Assembly (NCBI RefSeq): GCF_900182955.1
Contig: NZ_FXUL01000005.1
Span: 224,202 to 288,201, forward strand
DNA: 64,000 nt
From: Noviherbaspirillum suwonense
GTDB taxonomy: Bacteria; Pseudomonadota; Gammaproteobacteria; Burkholderiales; Burkholderiaceae_D
Direction of reading: 5' to 3'
Below are positions 27,464 through 36,903 of the stretch, in pieces (position 1 is the first letter of the stretch; every line of letters begins with the position of its first letter). Under the pieces are notes generated by a model that did no database searches, was not told the origin of the DNA, and saw only the letters and a list, made by a program, of their open reading frames with translations. The translations under genes were made by a program, and so were the position numbers.

Positions 27464-28258
27464 CTATCCCTTGCGGGCGCGCCCTGCAGCGGAACGGGCC
27501 GGGCCGGACGCCTTTTTCGGCACGGGCGCCGGCTTGCGGCCGGAACGGGCGGCCGCGGACTTCGCGACGGCCTTGACTTCCGATACCGCGGGCGAGTCCG
27601 GCGGCAGCGTCGATGCCGCCATCACGACCGGCGGCGTCTTGATCGCGCCGGTCATCGCTTCAGCCACTTCCTTGATCGCTTCGACCGCTTCGGCCGGCGT
27701 GCTGACGACAGCCGGCAACACTGGCGCGCTGTCTTCCGCGGGCGCCGCAGCCGACGGGATGCTTGCCGGCGTCGGAACGTCAGGGGCCGGCGCCAGCGCC
27801 GCTTCGAGCGGCGCCTCGTCCGGCAGCACGGCCTCCGCCCCGGCCTGCGTGGCTTTCACGCCAGCCTCCACCGCGTCCGCGACGGTCTTGGGCCAGGTCG
27901 CCGCGGCGGCGGCCATCGGCGCAAGCATCGCCATCGGGGAGGGCATGGGCACGCCCGCCGGGCGGCTCATCTTGCCGGCGATGCCCTGCAGCTGCGCGAC
28001 ATAATCGGTCCAGATCTGCATGTCCGGCCGCATCACGGATGCGGCCAGCTGCAGGAATTCGCCGGGGTTGCCGGCGCCAAGCAGCTTCTGCATCGCGCCG
28101 CCCAGTTGTTGGGCGGATGCGCTGGTCGTGCGTATATTCAGCATGCCGATCTCGCGGCCCAGATCCAGGATAGTTCCTGCAATGCGTTGTGCGTCGCTGA
28201 CTCGGTAATTCATCTGTGCAAGCGCATCGGTCTTGAACTGTTCTTGTATCGAATACAT
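27464..28258 (-). CDS. Phasin-like protein with Ala/Pro/Lys-rich tail
   Basis: 264 residues. Residues 1-115 form a helical phasin-like domain ('FKTDALAQMNYRVSDAQRIAGTILDLGREIGMLNIRTTSASAQQLGGAMQKLL...YVAQLQGIAGKM'). A low-complexity Ala/Pro linker follows, and then a basic end ('GRKPAPVPKKASGPARSAAGRARKG') that recalls the AAKP-type tails of PhaM/PhaF-like proteins, which tether granules to DNA. It lies 175 nt upstream of the other phasin on the same strand. A role in granule segregation is inferred from the tail. Confidence 0.7.
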   Translation of the reverse strand: MYSIQEQFKTDALAQMNYRVSDAQRIAGTILDLGREIGMLNIRTTSASAQQLGGAMQKLLGAGNPGEFLQLAASVMRPDMQIWTDYVAQLQGIAGKMSRPAGVPMPSPMAMLAPMAAAAATWPKTVADAVEAGVKATQAGAEAVLPDEAPLEAALAPAPDVPTPASIPSAAAPAEDSAPVLPAVVSTPAEAVEAIKEVAEAMTGAIKTPPVVMAASTLPPDSPAVSEVKAVAKSAAARSGRKPAPVPKKASGPARSAAGRARKG

Positions 28259-28610
28259 GGATTCCTCTTGGAAAGAACATTAGGTCTTTACGAATGCTGC
28301 TATGCAGCAAACCGAATTCTAGCCGAGTATTTCGGGTTTTTCATGGTTTTGTCAAAAATAGAATTGATTGCCGGAATCACTTTGCGCGATAAGGATCGCG
28401 CTGTTTTCCACCCGCAGAACATCGGCGGATCTTCTAGAGACGGCACGGAGACCGGCGACGCCCGGCCGGGCAGGCGTCCCGGCGAATTGAACCCGGCGTG
28501 TGTTATGCGGTCAACATCATTGGCGCGTCCGCGCGCCTCGCCTCCCGACGACGCTCCTTCCCATTCCATTACCCTTACACGGAGCAGCACAGCGATTGCA
28601 TGAAACGGCA
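28259..28610. other. Intergenic region between divergent genes
   Basis: This stretch separates the leftward phasin-like gene from the rightward 481-residue hypothetical. I see no further gene, repeat or clear promoter motif in it. Confidence 0.4.
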
Positions 28611-30056
28611 ATGATCCCCTCCCCTGCGAGCCAGGAAAGCACGGAAAGCCCGCAAGCCGGGTCCGGCGCCCTGGCCAACATCATCGAACTGGCCCGCCTG
28701 TCGCGTCTTACCCTGCTGTATCAGAGTGCCGGCGAGGCCGGCCGGCTGCAGGCGGCTGCGCTGGCCGACGCGGCCAGCGCAGCCGCGGTGGACGGCGATG
28801 TCGTCGTGGTCTTCGACGCCGGCAGCGAGTTCCCGGTGCCGGACCTGCTGGCGGGCATCGAGGCCGCGGTGCTGGAGGCGGCCCCGCAGGCGCCGCTGGC
28901 GCCGCCGATGGCCGGCCCGGTGGAAGCGCTCGCGTTCTGGCAGCAGGCGCTGGACAGGCAGTTCCTGCTGATCGTCCACCGCTTCGACATTGCGCTGTCC
29001 AGGCCGGACCCCGAATTCGACGAGATATTGCTGAAGCTGGTCCATGACCCGCTGGACGTCAGCCTGCTGCTGGTGATGGACGAAGCCGCCGCGCCCTTGC
29101 TGCAGCGCCTGAAGGAAGCGCTGCCGGAACTGGGCGAAACCTTCCTGCGCCTGCCCGAGCCTGCGGGCGCGACGCCGGCGGCAGCGCCGGCGCTGCCCGA
29201 TGCGGCTGTGCCGGAGGCGTCCGCTTTCGCGCCGGACGCGCCGCCGGACACGACGGCGACATTGCCGCCCGCGCCGCCGCGCTTCGGGCCTGCGCCCTTC
29301 CTCTTCGACGACCCGGCGGACGAGACGGACGAACTCGCCGCGCAGGCGCCCCCGGTCCACGAGGCCCGGCACGAAGCGCCGCCGGCGGCAGCGCCTCAGC
29401 CGGCGGCGGCCGCGCCGCAGCAGGAAAAGGCGGAAGAGCCGCGCCGCAGCCGGCGCTTCTCGTCGCTGCTGGAGCAGGCGCGCATCGCCACCGACACCTT
29501 CGATGCGCCGGCCGAGGCCGCGTCCGCACCGCCGGCCCAGTCGCCGCCCGACGACCTGGCCTTCATGACGGCGTCCATCGCCCCGGCGTCCATCCCTCCT
29601 CTGCCCACCGCCCCGGCGCCGGACATGACCGCGCCGCAGATCTATCCGGCGGCAGTGCCGCCAGCCTTCGCGCCGCCCGACCCGGTGATGCCCGACGGCA
29701 GGGCCGAGCCCACGCTGTCTGCGCTCGCGCTGCCCGCCATGCCGCCTGAAGCCGCCGAACCTGCGCCCGCTGCGCCTGCCGAGCCGGCCGCAGCACGCGT
29801 CTACCGCGAGCGCCGCCCGATGCAGGTGGCGGCCTGGATGCAGAAACGCCGCAGCCGCCGCCGGCGCAGCACCGTGGGAATGGCAAGCCGCGTCGCCAGC
29901 AGTTCCACGGTGCTGTTCGTCCTGCTGCTGATGGTGGCCGTGCTGGGCTGGCAGATGCCGCAGTTCACGCCGACGGCGGGCGCGTCGGCGCGCGGGCACG
30001 CAGCGGCGGCGCCGCAGGCTTCCGTCCAGCGGTCGCATGCGAGTCCGCGCCGCTAG
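28611..30056 (+). CDS. Hypothetical protein with degenerate ATPase-like N-domain and C-terminal membrane helix
   Basis: About 481 residues from the ATG at 28611; the ribosome binding site is weak and the frame is open upstream. Residues ~15-185 have the alternating hydrophobic strands of an AAA-like fold ('DGDVVVVFDAG', 'QFLLIVHRFDIALSRPDPEFDEILLKLVHDPLDVSLLLVMDE') but no Walker A loop. The middle (~190-440) is Ala/Pro-rich and disordered. A basic patch (QKRRSRRRRS) precedes one transmembrane helix (~455-475), which leaves a short tail outside. The layout suggests a membrane-anchored cytoplasmic protein. No family is recognised. Confidence 0.65.
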   Translation: MIPSPASQESTESPQAGSGALANIIELARLSRLTLLYQSAGEAGRLQAAALADAASAAAVDGDVVVVFDAGSEFPVPDLLAGIEAAVLEAAPQAPLAPPMAGPVEALAFWQQALDRQFLLIVHRFDIALSRPDPEFDEILLKLVHDPLDVSLLLVMDEAAAPLLQRLKEALPELGETFLRLPEPAGATPAAAPALPDAAVPEASAFAPDAPPDTTATLPPAPPRFGPAPFLFDDPADETDELAAQAPPVHEARHEAPPAAAPQPAAAAPQQEKAEEPRRSRRFSSLLEQARIATDTFDAPAEAASAPPAQSPPDDLAFMTASIAPASIPPLPTAPAPDMTAPQIYPAAVPPAFAPPDPVMPDGRAEPTLSALALPAMPPEAAEPAPAAPAEPAAARVYRERRPMQVAAWMQKRRSRRRRSTVGMASRVASSSTVLFVLLLMVAVLGWQMPQFTPTAGASARGHAAAAPQASVQRSHASPRR

Positions 30057-30129
30057 GGCGCCGGCGGTTCCCCATCAGGCTTGCGGGCGGCCCCGGTCAC
30101 GCGCAATTATCGGCATCAGGCATCAGGCA

Positions 30130-32790
30130 TCAGGCCGCGGCCTTGTGCGGAAACAGGTAGCGCCGCTCCATCAGCGCGGCGACCTCGTCCGCCGGCACCG
30201 GGCGCGACACCAGGTAGCCCTGGATCTCGTCGCAGCCCAGCTTCTGCAGCACCTGCAGCTCGGCGGCGGTCTCGACGCCTTCGGCAACCACGCTCATCCC
30301 CAGCGCATGGGCCATCGAGACGATGGCCCGGTAGAACACCTCGCCTTCCCGGCCACGCGCCAGCGCGGTCGTGAAGGAACGGTCCACTTTAAGCCCGTCC
30401 AGGCGCAGCCGCTGCAATTGCGACAGCGACGCATAGCCGGTGCCGAAATCGTCGACCAGCAGCCGTATGCCCAGCTGCTCCAGCAGCGCCAGGTTGGCGG
30501 CAATCTCGTCGGTGTCGGCCATGATGCCGGACTCCGTGACTTCCACTTCCACCAGGCTGGCGTCGATCCGGTGCAGCGCGATCTGTTCGGCGAACATCGG
30601 GCCGAGCGATTTTTCGCTGAACTGGCGCGGCGACACGTTGATGGACACCGGCACCAGCCGCAGGTCCTGCGCCTGCCAGGCGGCGATCTGGGCGCAGGCC
30701 TTCATGATGACCAGTTCGCCGAGCGCGACGATCATGCCGGTGCGCTCGGCGGTCTCGATGAACTCCAGCGGCGGCACCACGCCCCGCTGCGGATGCTGCC
30801 AGCGCACCAGCGCCTCCATGCTCCGCAGTTCGCCGGTCATCGCGTCGACGCGGGGCTGGTAATGAAGCACGAACTCATCCCGCGCAATCGCCGCCCGCAG
30901 CGCCTGCTCGCGCTCCAGGCGCAGCAGCAGCCGTTCCGAAAACTCGGCATGGAAGAACAGGAAGCTGCCCCTGGCGCGCGCCTTGGCCTCGTAGAGCGCG
31001 ATGTCGGCATGCCGCTGAAGCGTGTCGGCGCTGCCGCCGTCCTCGGGGAACATGCTGCCGCCGATCGAGGCCCGCACCGCGTGGCGGCTTCCGTCGGCCA
31101 GCTCGATCGGCGCGTCCAGCGCTTCCAGCATCGCGGCGGTGGCCTGCGCCGCCTGCTCCCGGCATCCGGCGGCAGGCATGACGACGGCGAATTCGTCGCC
31201 GCCCAGGCGCGCCAGGCAATGCCCGGCCGGCAGCCGTTCCCGCAGCCGCTGCGCGACGGACTGCAGCAGCGCGTCGCCGACGGCCAGGCCCAGCGCATCG
31301 TTGATGTCCTTGAAATTGTCGAGGTCGACAAGGAGCAGGCCCAGCCGCTCGCCGCCGGCGCGCGCCGCCGCCAGCGCGTCGGGCAGGTAGCCGGCCAGCC
31401 AGTTGCGGTTCGGCAGCCCGGTCAGCTGGTCTTCGTTCGCCAGCCGCGACAGCATCTGCTCCTGCGCCTTCAGGTCCGATATGTCGCGCAGCGTGACGGC
31501 CAGCCCGTCCTGCGAGCGCATCAGGCGGCGGTGCAGCCAGCGCGGCTGCAGCGGGCTGCTGTCGGGCGCCTGGAATTCATCCTCGTGATAGCCGGTCTCC
31601 ATCGCCCCGGCGAACAGCCGTATGACTTCCTGCACGTAGGCGCCGGGGTAGGCGAAGCTGCCGAAGCGCCGGCCAAGCAGCTGGCCGCGGTCCAGGCCGT
31701 AGTAGCTGGCGCCGCGCTGGTTGCAGTCGGCCACCTCGAAGTCGACGATGGCGCCGGCGGCGTCGTGGACCGGGCGCACCATGTAGAAGCCCTCGCGCGC
31801 GGCGTCCACCGCCATCCGGTAGGTGTTCTTCACTTCTTCCGCCTGCAGCCTGCGCCACAGCAGGCGCGCCGTGATCGCCATGCCGGCCACGCCCAGCAGG
31901 GCCAGCAGCGCGGCAACGCCCAGTTTCACCTGCGCGAATCGCGCCTGCATTGCCATCCACGGCGCCATGGCCGACGCGGCGGACAGTCCGGCGACGGCGG
32001 TCAGCGGATAGCCGCCGGCAGACGACCGGGCCAGGAAGTGCGGCGGTTCGCCGGCCGCGCCGGCGGCGTCGGGCGCGCAGCCGCCGGCGGGCGGCGACGA
32101 TGCGCGACCGGCGCCCGCGGCCTGTCCGTCCGCCTGCTGCGCGTGGATGACGCCGGCAGCGCTGCAGGCGAGCAGGAAATCGCCGGGCCGCAGGGCGCGA
32201 CCGTCCAGCAGCGGCGCCAGGTAGCCGGACTCGACCGACACCAGAACCAGCCCGGCGAAGCCGCCGTCCGCGGCATTGACGCGGCGCGAGAAGACCATGG
32301 CGTCGCGGCCGGTGACGCGGCCCCGCAGCGGGCCGCTGATCAGCAGGCCCTGCGTGCCGCCGGCCTTGTGCGCCTTGAAATAATCGCGACCGGAGAGGTC
32401 GACGGCGTCGGCCTTGTCCAGCGTCGCATGCAGCACCCGCCCATCGCGGTCGACCAGCAGGATGTAGAGCCGCTCGTCCGGCGGATAGACGCCGGTGCTG
32501 ACCTGCGGCGCCAGCGCGGCGGCGTCGCAGGCCCGTTCCCACTGGTACTTGAAGCCCAGCGCGATCTGGTCCAGGTGCGACACCGTGCGTTCGAGTTCGC
32601 GCGCGTACTGGCGTGAAAGGATGACCGCGTCGCGCTCGGTGGCGGCGCGCAGCGCGGCGTTTTCTTCGGCCAGCATCGACGCCATGATTGCCCACGCGAC
32701 CGCGCCTGTCAGCAGCACAAGGCAAGGACACAGGAACAGCAGCTTCAGGTTGCCCCGCAGGTAATCGAGGCGACGCGCTAGCATCGCCAT
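30130..32790 (-). CDS. Membrane GGDEF-EAL cyclic-di-GMP protein with Cache and PAS domains
   Basis: 886 residues. The N-terminal transmembrane helix (~15-37), periplasmic sensing domain of Cache type (~40-270, with 'ERTVSHLDQIALGFKYQWE...GRDYFKAHKAGGTQGLLISGPLRGRVTGRDAMVFSRRV') and second helix (~285-310) are followed by a PAS domain (~320-440). The GGDEF domain (~450-610) has an intact GGDEF motif. The EAL domain (~620-880) begins EALVRW and keeps 'VDDFGTGYASLSQL'. Both diguanylate cyclase and phosphodiesterase motifs look intact, so its net activity cannot be told. It probably converts a periplasmic ligand signal into c-di-GMP change. Monocistronic. Confidence 0.93.
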   Translation of the reverse strand: MAMLARRLDYLRGNLKLLFLCPCLVLLTGAVAWAIMASMLAEENAALRAATERDAVILSRQYARELERTVSHLDQIALGFKYQWERACDAAALAPQVSTGVYPPDERLYILLVDRDGRVLHATLDKADAVDLSGRDYFKAHKAGGTQGLLISGPLRGRVTGRDAMVFSRRVNAADGGFAGLVLVSVESGYLAPLLDGRALRPGDFLLACSAAGVIHAQQADGQAAGAGRASSPPAGGCAPDAAGAAGEPPHFLARSSAGGYPLTAVAGLSAASAMAPWMAMQARFAQVKLGVAALLALLGVAGMAITARLLWRRLQAEEVKNTYRMAVDAAREGFYMVRPVHDAAGAIVDFEVADCNQRGASYYGLDRGQLLGRRFGSFAYPGAYVQEVIRLFAGAMETGYHEDEFQAPDSSPLQPRWLHRRLMRSQDGLAVTLRDISDLKAQEQMLSRLANEDQLTGLPNRNWLAGYLPDALAAARAGGERLGLLLVDLDNFKDINDALGLAVGDALLQSVAQRLRERLPAGHCLARLGGDEFAVVMPAAGCREQAAQATAAMLEALDAPIELADGSRHAVRASIGGSMFPEDGGSADTLQRHADIALYEAKARARGSFLFFHAEFSERLLLRLEREQALRAAIARDEFVLHYQPRVDAMTGELRSMEALVRWQHPQRGVVPPLEFIETAERTGMIVALGELVIMKACAQIAAWQAQDLRLVPVSINVSPRQFSEKSLGPMFAEQIALHRIDASLVEVEVTESGIMADTDEIAANLALLEQLGIRLLVDDFGTGYASLSQLQRLRLDGLKVDRSFTTALARGREGEVFYRAIVSMAHALGMSVVAEGVETAAELQVLQKLGCDEIQGYLVSRPVPADEVAALMERRYLFPHKAAA

Positions 32791-33044
32791 GTCTGGGGAC
32801 GGGCCGGCGCCTTGTTCGAAGCGAGTGGAGAGATAGTCAAGTCGATGGCCCTGTCTTCGTGCCCGGAAAAATGAATTGATGGAGGGTCGAGGAGGCCGAG
32901 TCTATTTCCTTTTAGAAATACACTCAGTCATTTCCGGTGCCTGATTTCAGGTTAGTTGGGAGGACGACATCGGTTTCGTCGCATCCGCGCAACGATAGCC
33001 GGCGATGGATTCCCTGCCAGCTTTCCAGCCCTTCCTGCCGGCGT

Positions 33045-33755
33045 TCATGCCAGCAGGCCGGCGACCAGGTCCAGCGGACCGGTTTCGCCGCCGCCGTCGA
33101 AGCGCAACGCGGCTTCCACGTGGTCCAGGTGGGCCAGCATCAGCGCGACCGCCGATGCGCTGTCGCCGGCGCGGGCCGCCTTCAGGAAGGCGACATGCTC
33201 GTCCGACGAGCAGGCGGCGTCCCGCACCGACTGGTAGAGCATGGTGATGAGCGAGCTACGCGCGACCAGTTCCTGCAGGATCTCGGTCAGCACATGGTTG
33301 CCGACGACCTGCGCCAGCAGCACGTGGAAGTCGCCCAGCAGCTGCGAGCGCTGCTTCGGGTCCTGGCTCGCCATCGCGGCGCGCTCGCTGCGTATGTGCT
33401 TTTCCAGCCGCGCGTAATCGGCCGGGCGCGCCTTGCCGACGAATTGCGCAGCCAGCGCCGCCTCGATGATGCGGCGCGTGGCGAACACGTCGCGCGCCTC
33501 GGCCTCGCTCGGCTGGCTGACGAATGCCCCCTTGTCGGGCACGATATTGATCAGCTTGTCCTTGGAAAGGATCAGCAGCGCGGCCCTGATCTTGGTGCGG
33601 CTGACCGAATACACCCGCGACAGCGCCTCTTCCCGCAGCTTGGTGCCGGGCGGCAGCTTGCGCGCCGCAATCGCGGCGGCGATGTCTTCGGCGATGTCGG
33701 CCGAACTGCGGGCCGGCAGCTTGCCATCGTCGTCGGGCGGGGTTGTCTTGGGCAT
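33045..33755 (-). CDS. GntR-family (FadR/VanR-type) transcriptional regulator
   Basis: 236 residues from the ATG at 33755 (the much longer open frame upstream is antisense to the amidohydrolase). N-terminal winged helix ('IAEDIAAAIAARKLPPGTKLREEALSRVYSVSRTKIRAALLILSKDKLINIVPDKGAFV'), then an all-helical FCD effector domain (~90-225) with the acidic/His metal site pattern ('DFHVLLAQVVGNHVLTEIL', 'SSDEHVAFLKA'). It is divergent from the amidohydrolase-ammonia-lyase operon, with a perfect TTGTATACAA palindrome between. It probably represses that operon until a pathway metabolite binds. Confidence 0.9.
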   Translation of the reverse strand: MPKTTPPDDDGKLPARSSADIAEDIAAAIAARKLPPGTKLREEALSRVYSVSRTKIRAALLILSKDKLINIVPDKGAFVSQPSEAEARDVFATRRIIEAALAAQFVGKARPADYARLEKHIRSERAAMASQDPKQRSQLLGDFHVLLAQVVGNHVLTEILQELVARSSLITMLYQSVRDAACSSDEHVAFLKAARAGDSASAVALMLAHLDHVEAALRFDGGGETGPLDLVAGLLA

Positions 33756-33871
33756 GCGCTTGCTGGGCGAAATCCGGTTAAGGTTAAGTGGCGGGGACCG
33801 AGCGCCCCGCGCGGCGCTGCCGTCACTATACCAGCCGCGCCGACTCGCCGCATCCATGATGTACACGCTTT

Positions 33872-33881
33872 TTGTATACAA
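33872..33881. promoter_or_regulatory. Candidate GntR operator
   Basis: TTGTATACAA is a perfect palindrome that fits the TNGT-NN-ACNA form of FadR-subfamily sites. It lies in the 177-bp divergent region, 52 nt before the amidohydrolase start. Confidence 0.55.
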
Positions 33882-33932
33882 TAATTGCATGCATAGGCTA
33901 TACTCAAATCCAGATTCGAGCCAGGAGACACC

Positions 33933-35210
33933 ATGATTTCCGGAACAGACACAGCAAACGCGGCAGGCAATCCGGCGGCAGCCGCTGAAACCGGCGCGGC
34001 CATCATGCGCAGCGCAGCGCAGCTGGCGCAGCACACCGAGGCGCCGGGCATGATGACCCGCACCTACCTGACCGACGCGCACCACGCCGCCGCCGCCCTG
34101 CTCGCGCAGTGGATGACGGAAGCCGGCATGAACGTGCGCCGCGACGCCGCCGGCAATGTCATCGGCCGCTACGAGGGACTGACGCCCAATGCGCCGGCGC
34201 TGCTGACCGGCTCGCATTTCGACACCGTGCGCAACGGCGGCTGGTACGACGGCAACCTCGGCATCATCCTGCCGATCGCCTGCATCGCGCGCTGGCACCG
34301 CGAGGGCCGGCGCTTCCCGCACGCGATCGAGGTCATCGGTTTCGCCGAAGAGGAAGGCGTGCGCTTCAAGGCCACGCTGCTGGGCAGCCGCGCGATCGCC
34401 GGCACCTTCGACTACAGCGTGCTGGAACGGCGCGACGACGCCGGCATCAGCATGCGCGAGGCGATTGCCGCGGCCGGCTTCGATGCGGCCGCGCTGCCCG
34501 CCGCCGCCCATGCGCGCGACGCGGTGCTGGCCTTCGTCGAGGTGCATATCGAGCAGGGACCGGTGCTGCTGGACGAAGGCCTGCCGGTGGGCGTGGTCAC
34601 CGCCATCTCCGGCGCGACCCGCTTCATGGTGCGCGCTACCGGCCTGGCCGGCCATGCCGGCACGGTGCCCATGGGCCTGCGCCGCGACGCCGCGATGACC
34701 GCGGCCGAGATCGGCCTGTACATAGAACGCCGCTGTTCCGGCACGCCGGGACTGGTCGGCACCGTCGGCGTGCTCGAGGTGCCCAACGGCGCGGCCAACG
34801 TGGTGCCGGGCAATGCGGTGTTCACCATCGACATCCGCGCCGAGCAGGACGCGGTGCGGCAGGCCGCGGTGGCCGACGTGCAGCGCGAGATGCAGGCGAT
34901 CGCGGCGCGCCGCCAGGTCCATCTCGACATCAACCAGACCCATGACGCCGCCAGCGTGCCCTGCGCGCCCTGGCTGCAGGCGCAGTTTGCCCAGGCCGTC
35001 GCCGGGCTGGGCATGCCGCTGCGCCACCTGCCTTCCGGAGCCGGCCACGATGCGATGGCCATCGCCGCGCTGACCGACGTCGCGATGCTGTTCGTCCGCT
35101 GCGGCAACGGCGGCATCAGCCACCATCCGGACGAGACCATGACCGCCGGCGACGCGCAGGCGGCGGCCGATGTCTTCAGCCGTTTCGTCGAACATTTCCA
35201 GCCGCAGTGA
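33933..35210 (+). CDS. M20-family amidohydrolase (allantoate amidohydrolase / N-carbamoylase type)
   Basis: 425 residues. Zn/Mn-dependent hydrolase fold with the ligand motifs in order: 'GSHFDTVRNGGWYDG' (His, Asp), 'FAEEEGVRF' (Glu pair), 'VEVHIEQGPVL' (His) and a final 'ISHHPDE' (His). The inserted dimerisation domain sits at ~210-330. The family includes allantoate amidohydrolase (AllC), ureidoglycolate-type and L-N-carbamoylase enzymes; substrate cannot be fixed from sequence. Allantoate is attractive because the window also encodes urate-to-allantoate enzymes. It shares an operon with an ammonia-lyase (43 nt apart) and a divergent GntR regulator. Confidence 0.85.
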   Translation: MISGTDTANAAGNPAAAAETGAAIMRSAAQLAQHTEAPGMMTRTYLTDAHHAAAALLAQWMTEAGMNVRRDAAGNVIGRYEGLTPNAPALLTGSHFDTVRNGGWYDGNLGIILPIACIARWHREGRRFPHAIEVIGFAEEEGVRFKATLLGSRAIAGTFDYSVLERRDDAGISMREAIAAAGFDAAALPAAAHARDAVLAFVEVHIEQGPVLLDEGLPVGVVTAISGATRFMVRATGLAGHAGTVPMGLRRDAAMTAAEIGLYIERRCSGTPGLVGTVGVLEVPNGAANVVPGNAVFTIDIRAEQDAVRQAAVADVQREMQAIAARRQVHLDINQTHDAASVPCAPWLQAQFAQAVAGLGMPLRHLPSGAGHDAMAIAALTDVAMLFVRCGNGGISHHPDETMTAGDAQAAADVFSRFVEHFQPQ

Positions 35211-35253
35211 GCTGCCGGCGCCCGACCCCAACCCACTTCATAGAAGGACCAGC

Positions 35254-36879
35254 ATGAGCGAGACCCTAATCGACGGCTTCACCCTTACCGCGGACCAGGT
35301 GCTGGCCGTGGCGCGCGACCCTTCCATCAAGGTCGGCCTGGCGCAATCCTCGCGCGACGCGCTGGCGGAAAGCCGCGCCTATATCGAGGCCAACTGGATG
35401 CATGACGAAGCGCCGATGATGTACAGCTTCAACACCGGCGTCGGCCTGCTGAAGGACACCCGCATCAGCGTCGACCATATCGCGCTGTTCCAGACCCAGA
35501 TGATCCGCGCGCATGCCGCCGGCATGGGCGAGCCGTTTTCCGAGGAAATCAGCCGCGCCACCATGCTGCTGCGGGCCAATGCCTTCGCCAGCAATTATTC
35601 GGCGCCGCGCGTCGAGGTGGTGGACCGCCTGCTGGCCTTCGTCAATGCCGGCATCCACCCGGTGATGCCGCAGAAGGGTTCGGTCGGCGCGTCCGGCGAC
35701 CTCGCGCCGCTGGCCTACCTGGCCGCCGCGATTGCCGGATTCGACGAGGCCGAAGTGATGTACCGCGGCCGCCGCATGCCGGCGGCGCAGGCCATCGCCG
35801 AGGCCGGCATCGGGCCGGTGAAGTTCGACCTGCAGGCCAAGGACGCGTCGGCGCTGATCAATGGCTGCACGGTCTCGCTGGCGGTGGCCGTGCTGGCCGC
35901 GGCCGACGCGCGCGACCTGCTGGCCGACGCCTGCGTGTCGCTGGGGCTGACGCTCGAAGCGATGCGCGCCGAGATGGCCGGCTTCGACGAGCGCATCCAC
36001 AAGGCGCGCCCGCATCCGGGCCAGATCAAGACCGCGGCCATCGTCAGGAAGCTGCTGGCCGGCTCCACCCGCGCCACGCACGAGGCGCGCGCGGTGCAGT
36101 TCCCGGACGAGCTGCGGCGCACCGACATCGCCTATACGCCGCGGATACAGGACGTCTACTCGCTGCGCTGCGCGCCGCAGGTCTACGGCCCGGTGTTCGA
36201 TGCGCTCGACTATATCGACACCATCGTCGGCAACGAGATCAACGCGGCCACCGACAATCCGCTGATCTTCCCCAAGGACGGCGGCGGCTTCGAGATCATC
36301 TCGGGCGGCAATTTCCACGGCCAGTACCTGGCGCAGGCGATGGACCTGCTGGCCATGGTGGTGACCGACCTCGGCAGCATCTGCGAGCGCCGCATCGCGC
36401 GCCTGATCGACCCGACGCTGTCATGGGGCCTGCCGCGCAACCTGATGACCGGCATCCGCGGCGTCAACACCGGCTACCCGGTCGTGCAATGCTCGATGAG
36501 CGCCTTGGTGATGGAGAACCGCACGCTGTGCACGCCGGGCAGCGTCGACAGCATCCCGTCCAAGGGCAACAGCGAGGACCACATCTCCAACTCGACCTGG
36601 TGCGCCCGCAAGGCGGCCACGGTGGTGGCCAACACGCGCTACATCGTCGGCGTCGAGATGCTGCTGGCCGCGCAGGCGCTGACCATGACCGAGTCGCTGC
36701 TGCCCGGCGTCGCGCTGGGCGCCGGCACCCAGGCCGCCTACGACGAAGTGCGCCGGCAGATACCGGCGTGCCTGGACGGCGACCGCTGGTTCCACAATGA
36801 CATCGAGGTCGCGCATTCATTCGTCACGAGCGGCTCGGTGCGCAAGGCGGTGGAACAGAAGGTCGGCAGGTTCGCCTGA
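35254..36879 (+). CDS. Aromatic amino acid ammonia-lyase, histidine ammonia-lyase type
   Basis: 541 residues from the ATG at 35254 (AGAAGGACC upstream). The MIO cofactor triad Ala146-Ser147-Gly148 lies in 'KGSVGASGDLAPLAYLA'. Other marks are 'YSFNTGVG' (catalytic Tyr loop), 'GNFHGQYLAQAMD' and 'NQ/E' region 'KGNSEDHISNSTW'. The selectivity segment reads 'MIRAHAAGMGEPF', closer to histidine enzymes ('SHAAGVGEP') than to Tyr/Phe lyases. It should release ammonia from histidine or a close analogue. No hutU/I/G genes are adjacent; instead the gene is paired with an M20 amidohydrolase, so the true substrate is open. Confidence 0.85.
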   Translation: MSETLIDGFTLTADQVLAVARDPSIKVGLAQSSRDALAESRAYIEANWMHDEAPMMYSFNTGVGLLKDTRISVDHIALFQTQMIRAHAAGMGEPFSEEISRATMLLRANAFASNYSAPRVEVVDRLLAFVNAGIHPVMPQKGSVGASGDLAPLAYLAAAIAGFDEAEVMYRGRRMPAAQAIAEAGIGPVKFDLQAKDASALINGCTVSLAVAVLAAADARDLLADACVSLGLTLEAMRAEMAGFDERIHKARPHPGQIKTAAIVRKLLAGSTRATHEARAVQFPDELRRTDIAYTPRIQDVYSLRCAPQVYGPVFDALDYIDTIVGNEINAATDNPLIFPKDGGGFEIISGGNFHGQYLAQAMDLLAMVVTDLGSICERRIARLIDPTLSWGLPRNLMTGIRGVNTGYPVVQCSMSALVMENRTLCTPGSVDSIPSKGNSEDHISNSTWCARKAATVVANTRYIVGVEMLLAAQALTMTESLLPGVALGAGTQAAYDEVRRQIPACLDGDRWFHNDIEVAHSFVTSGSVRKAVEQKVGRFA

Positions 36880-36903
36880 CCGGTTTTCTTGCCGGGCGAG
36901 GCG

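Noticed and set aside
30037..32616. An 859-codon plus frame opposite the GGDEF-EAL gene
   Set aside because: Arg/Gln/His-rich shadow frame; the minus strand has complete domains.
33756..35231. N-terminal extension of the GntR regulator frame by almost 500 codons
   Set aside because: The extension is antisense to the amidohydrolase gene. The regulator starts normally at 33755.
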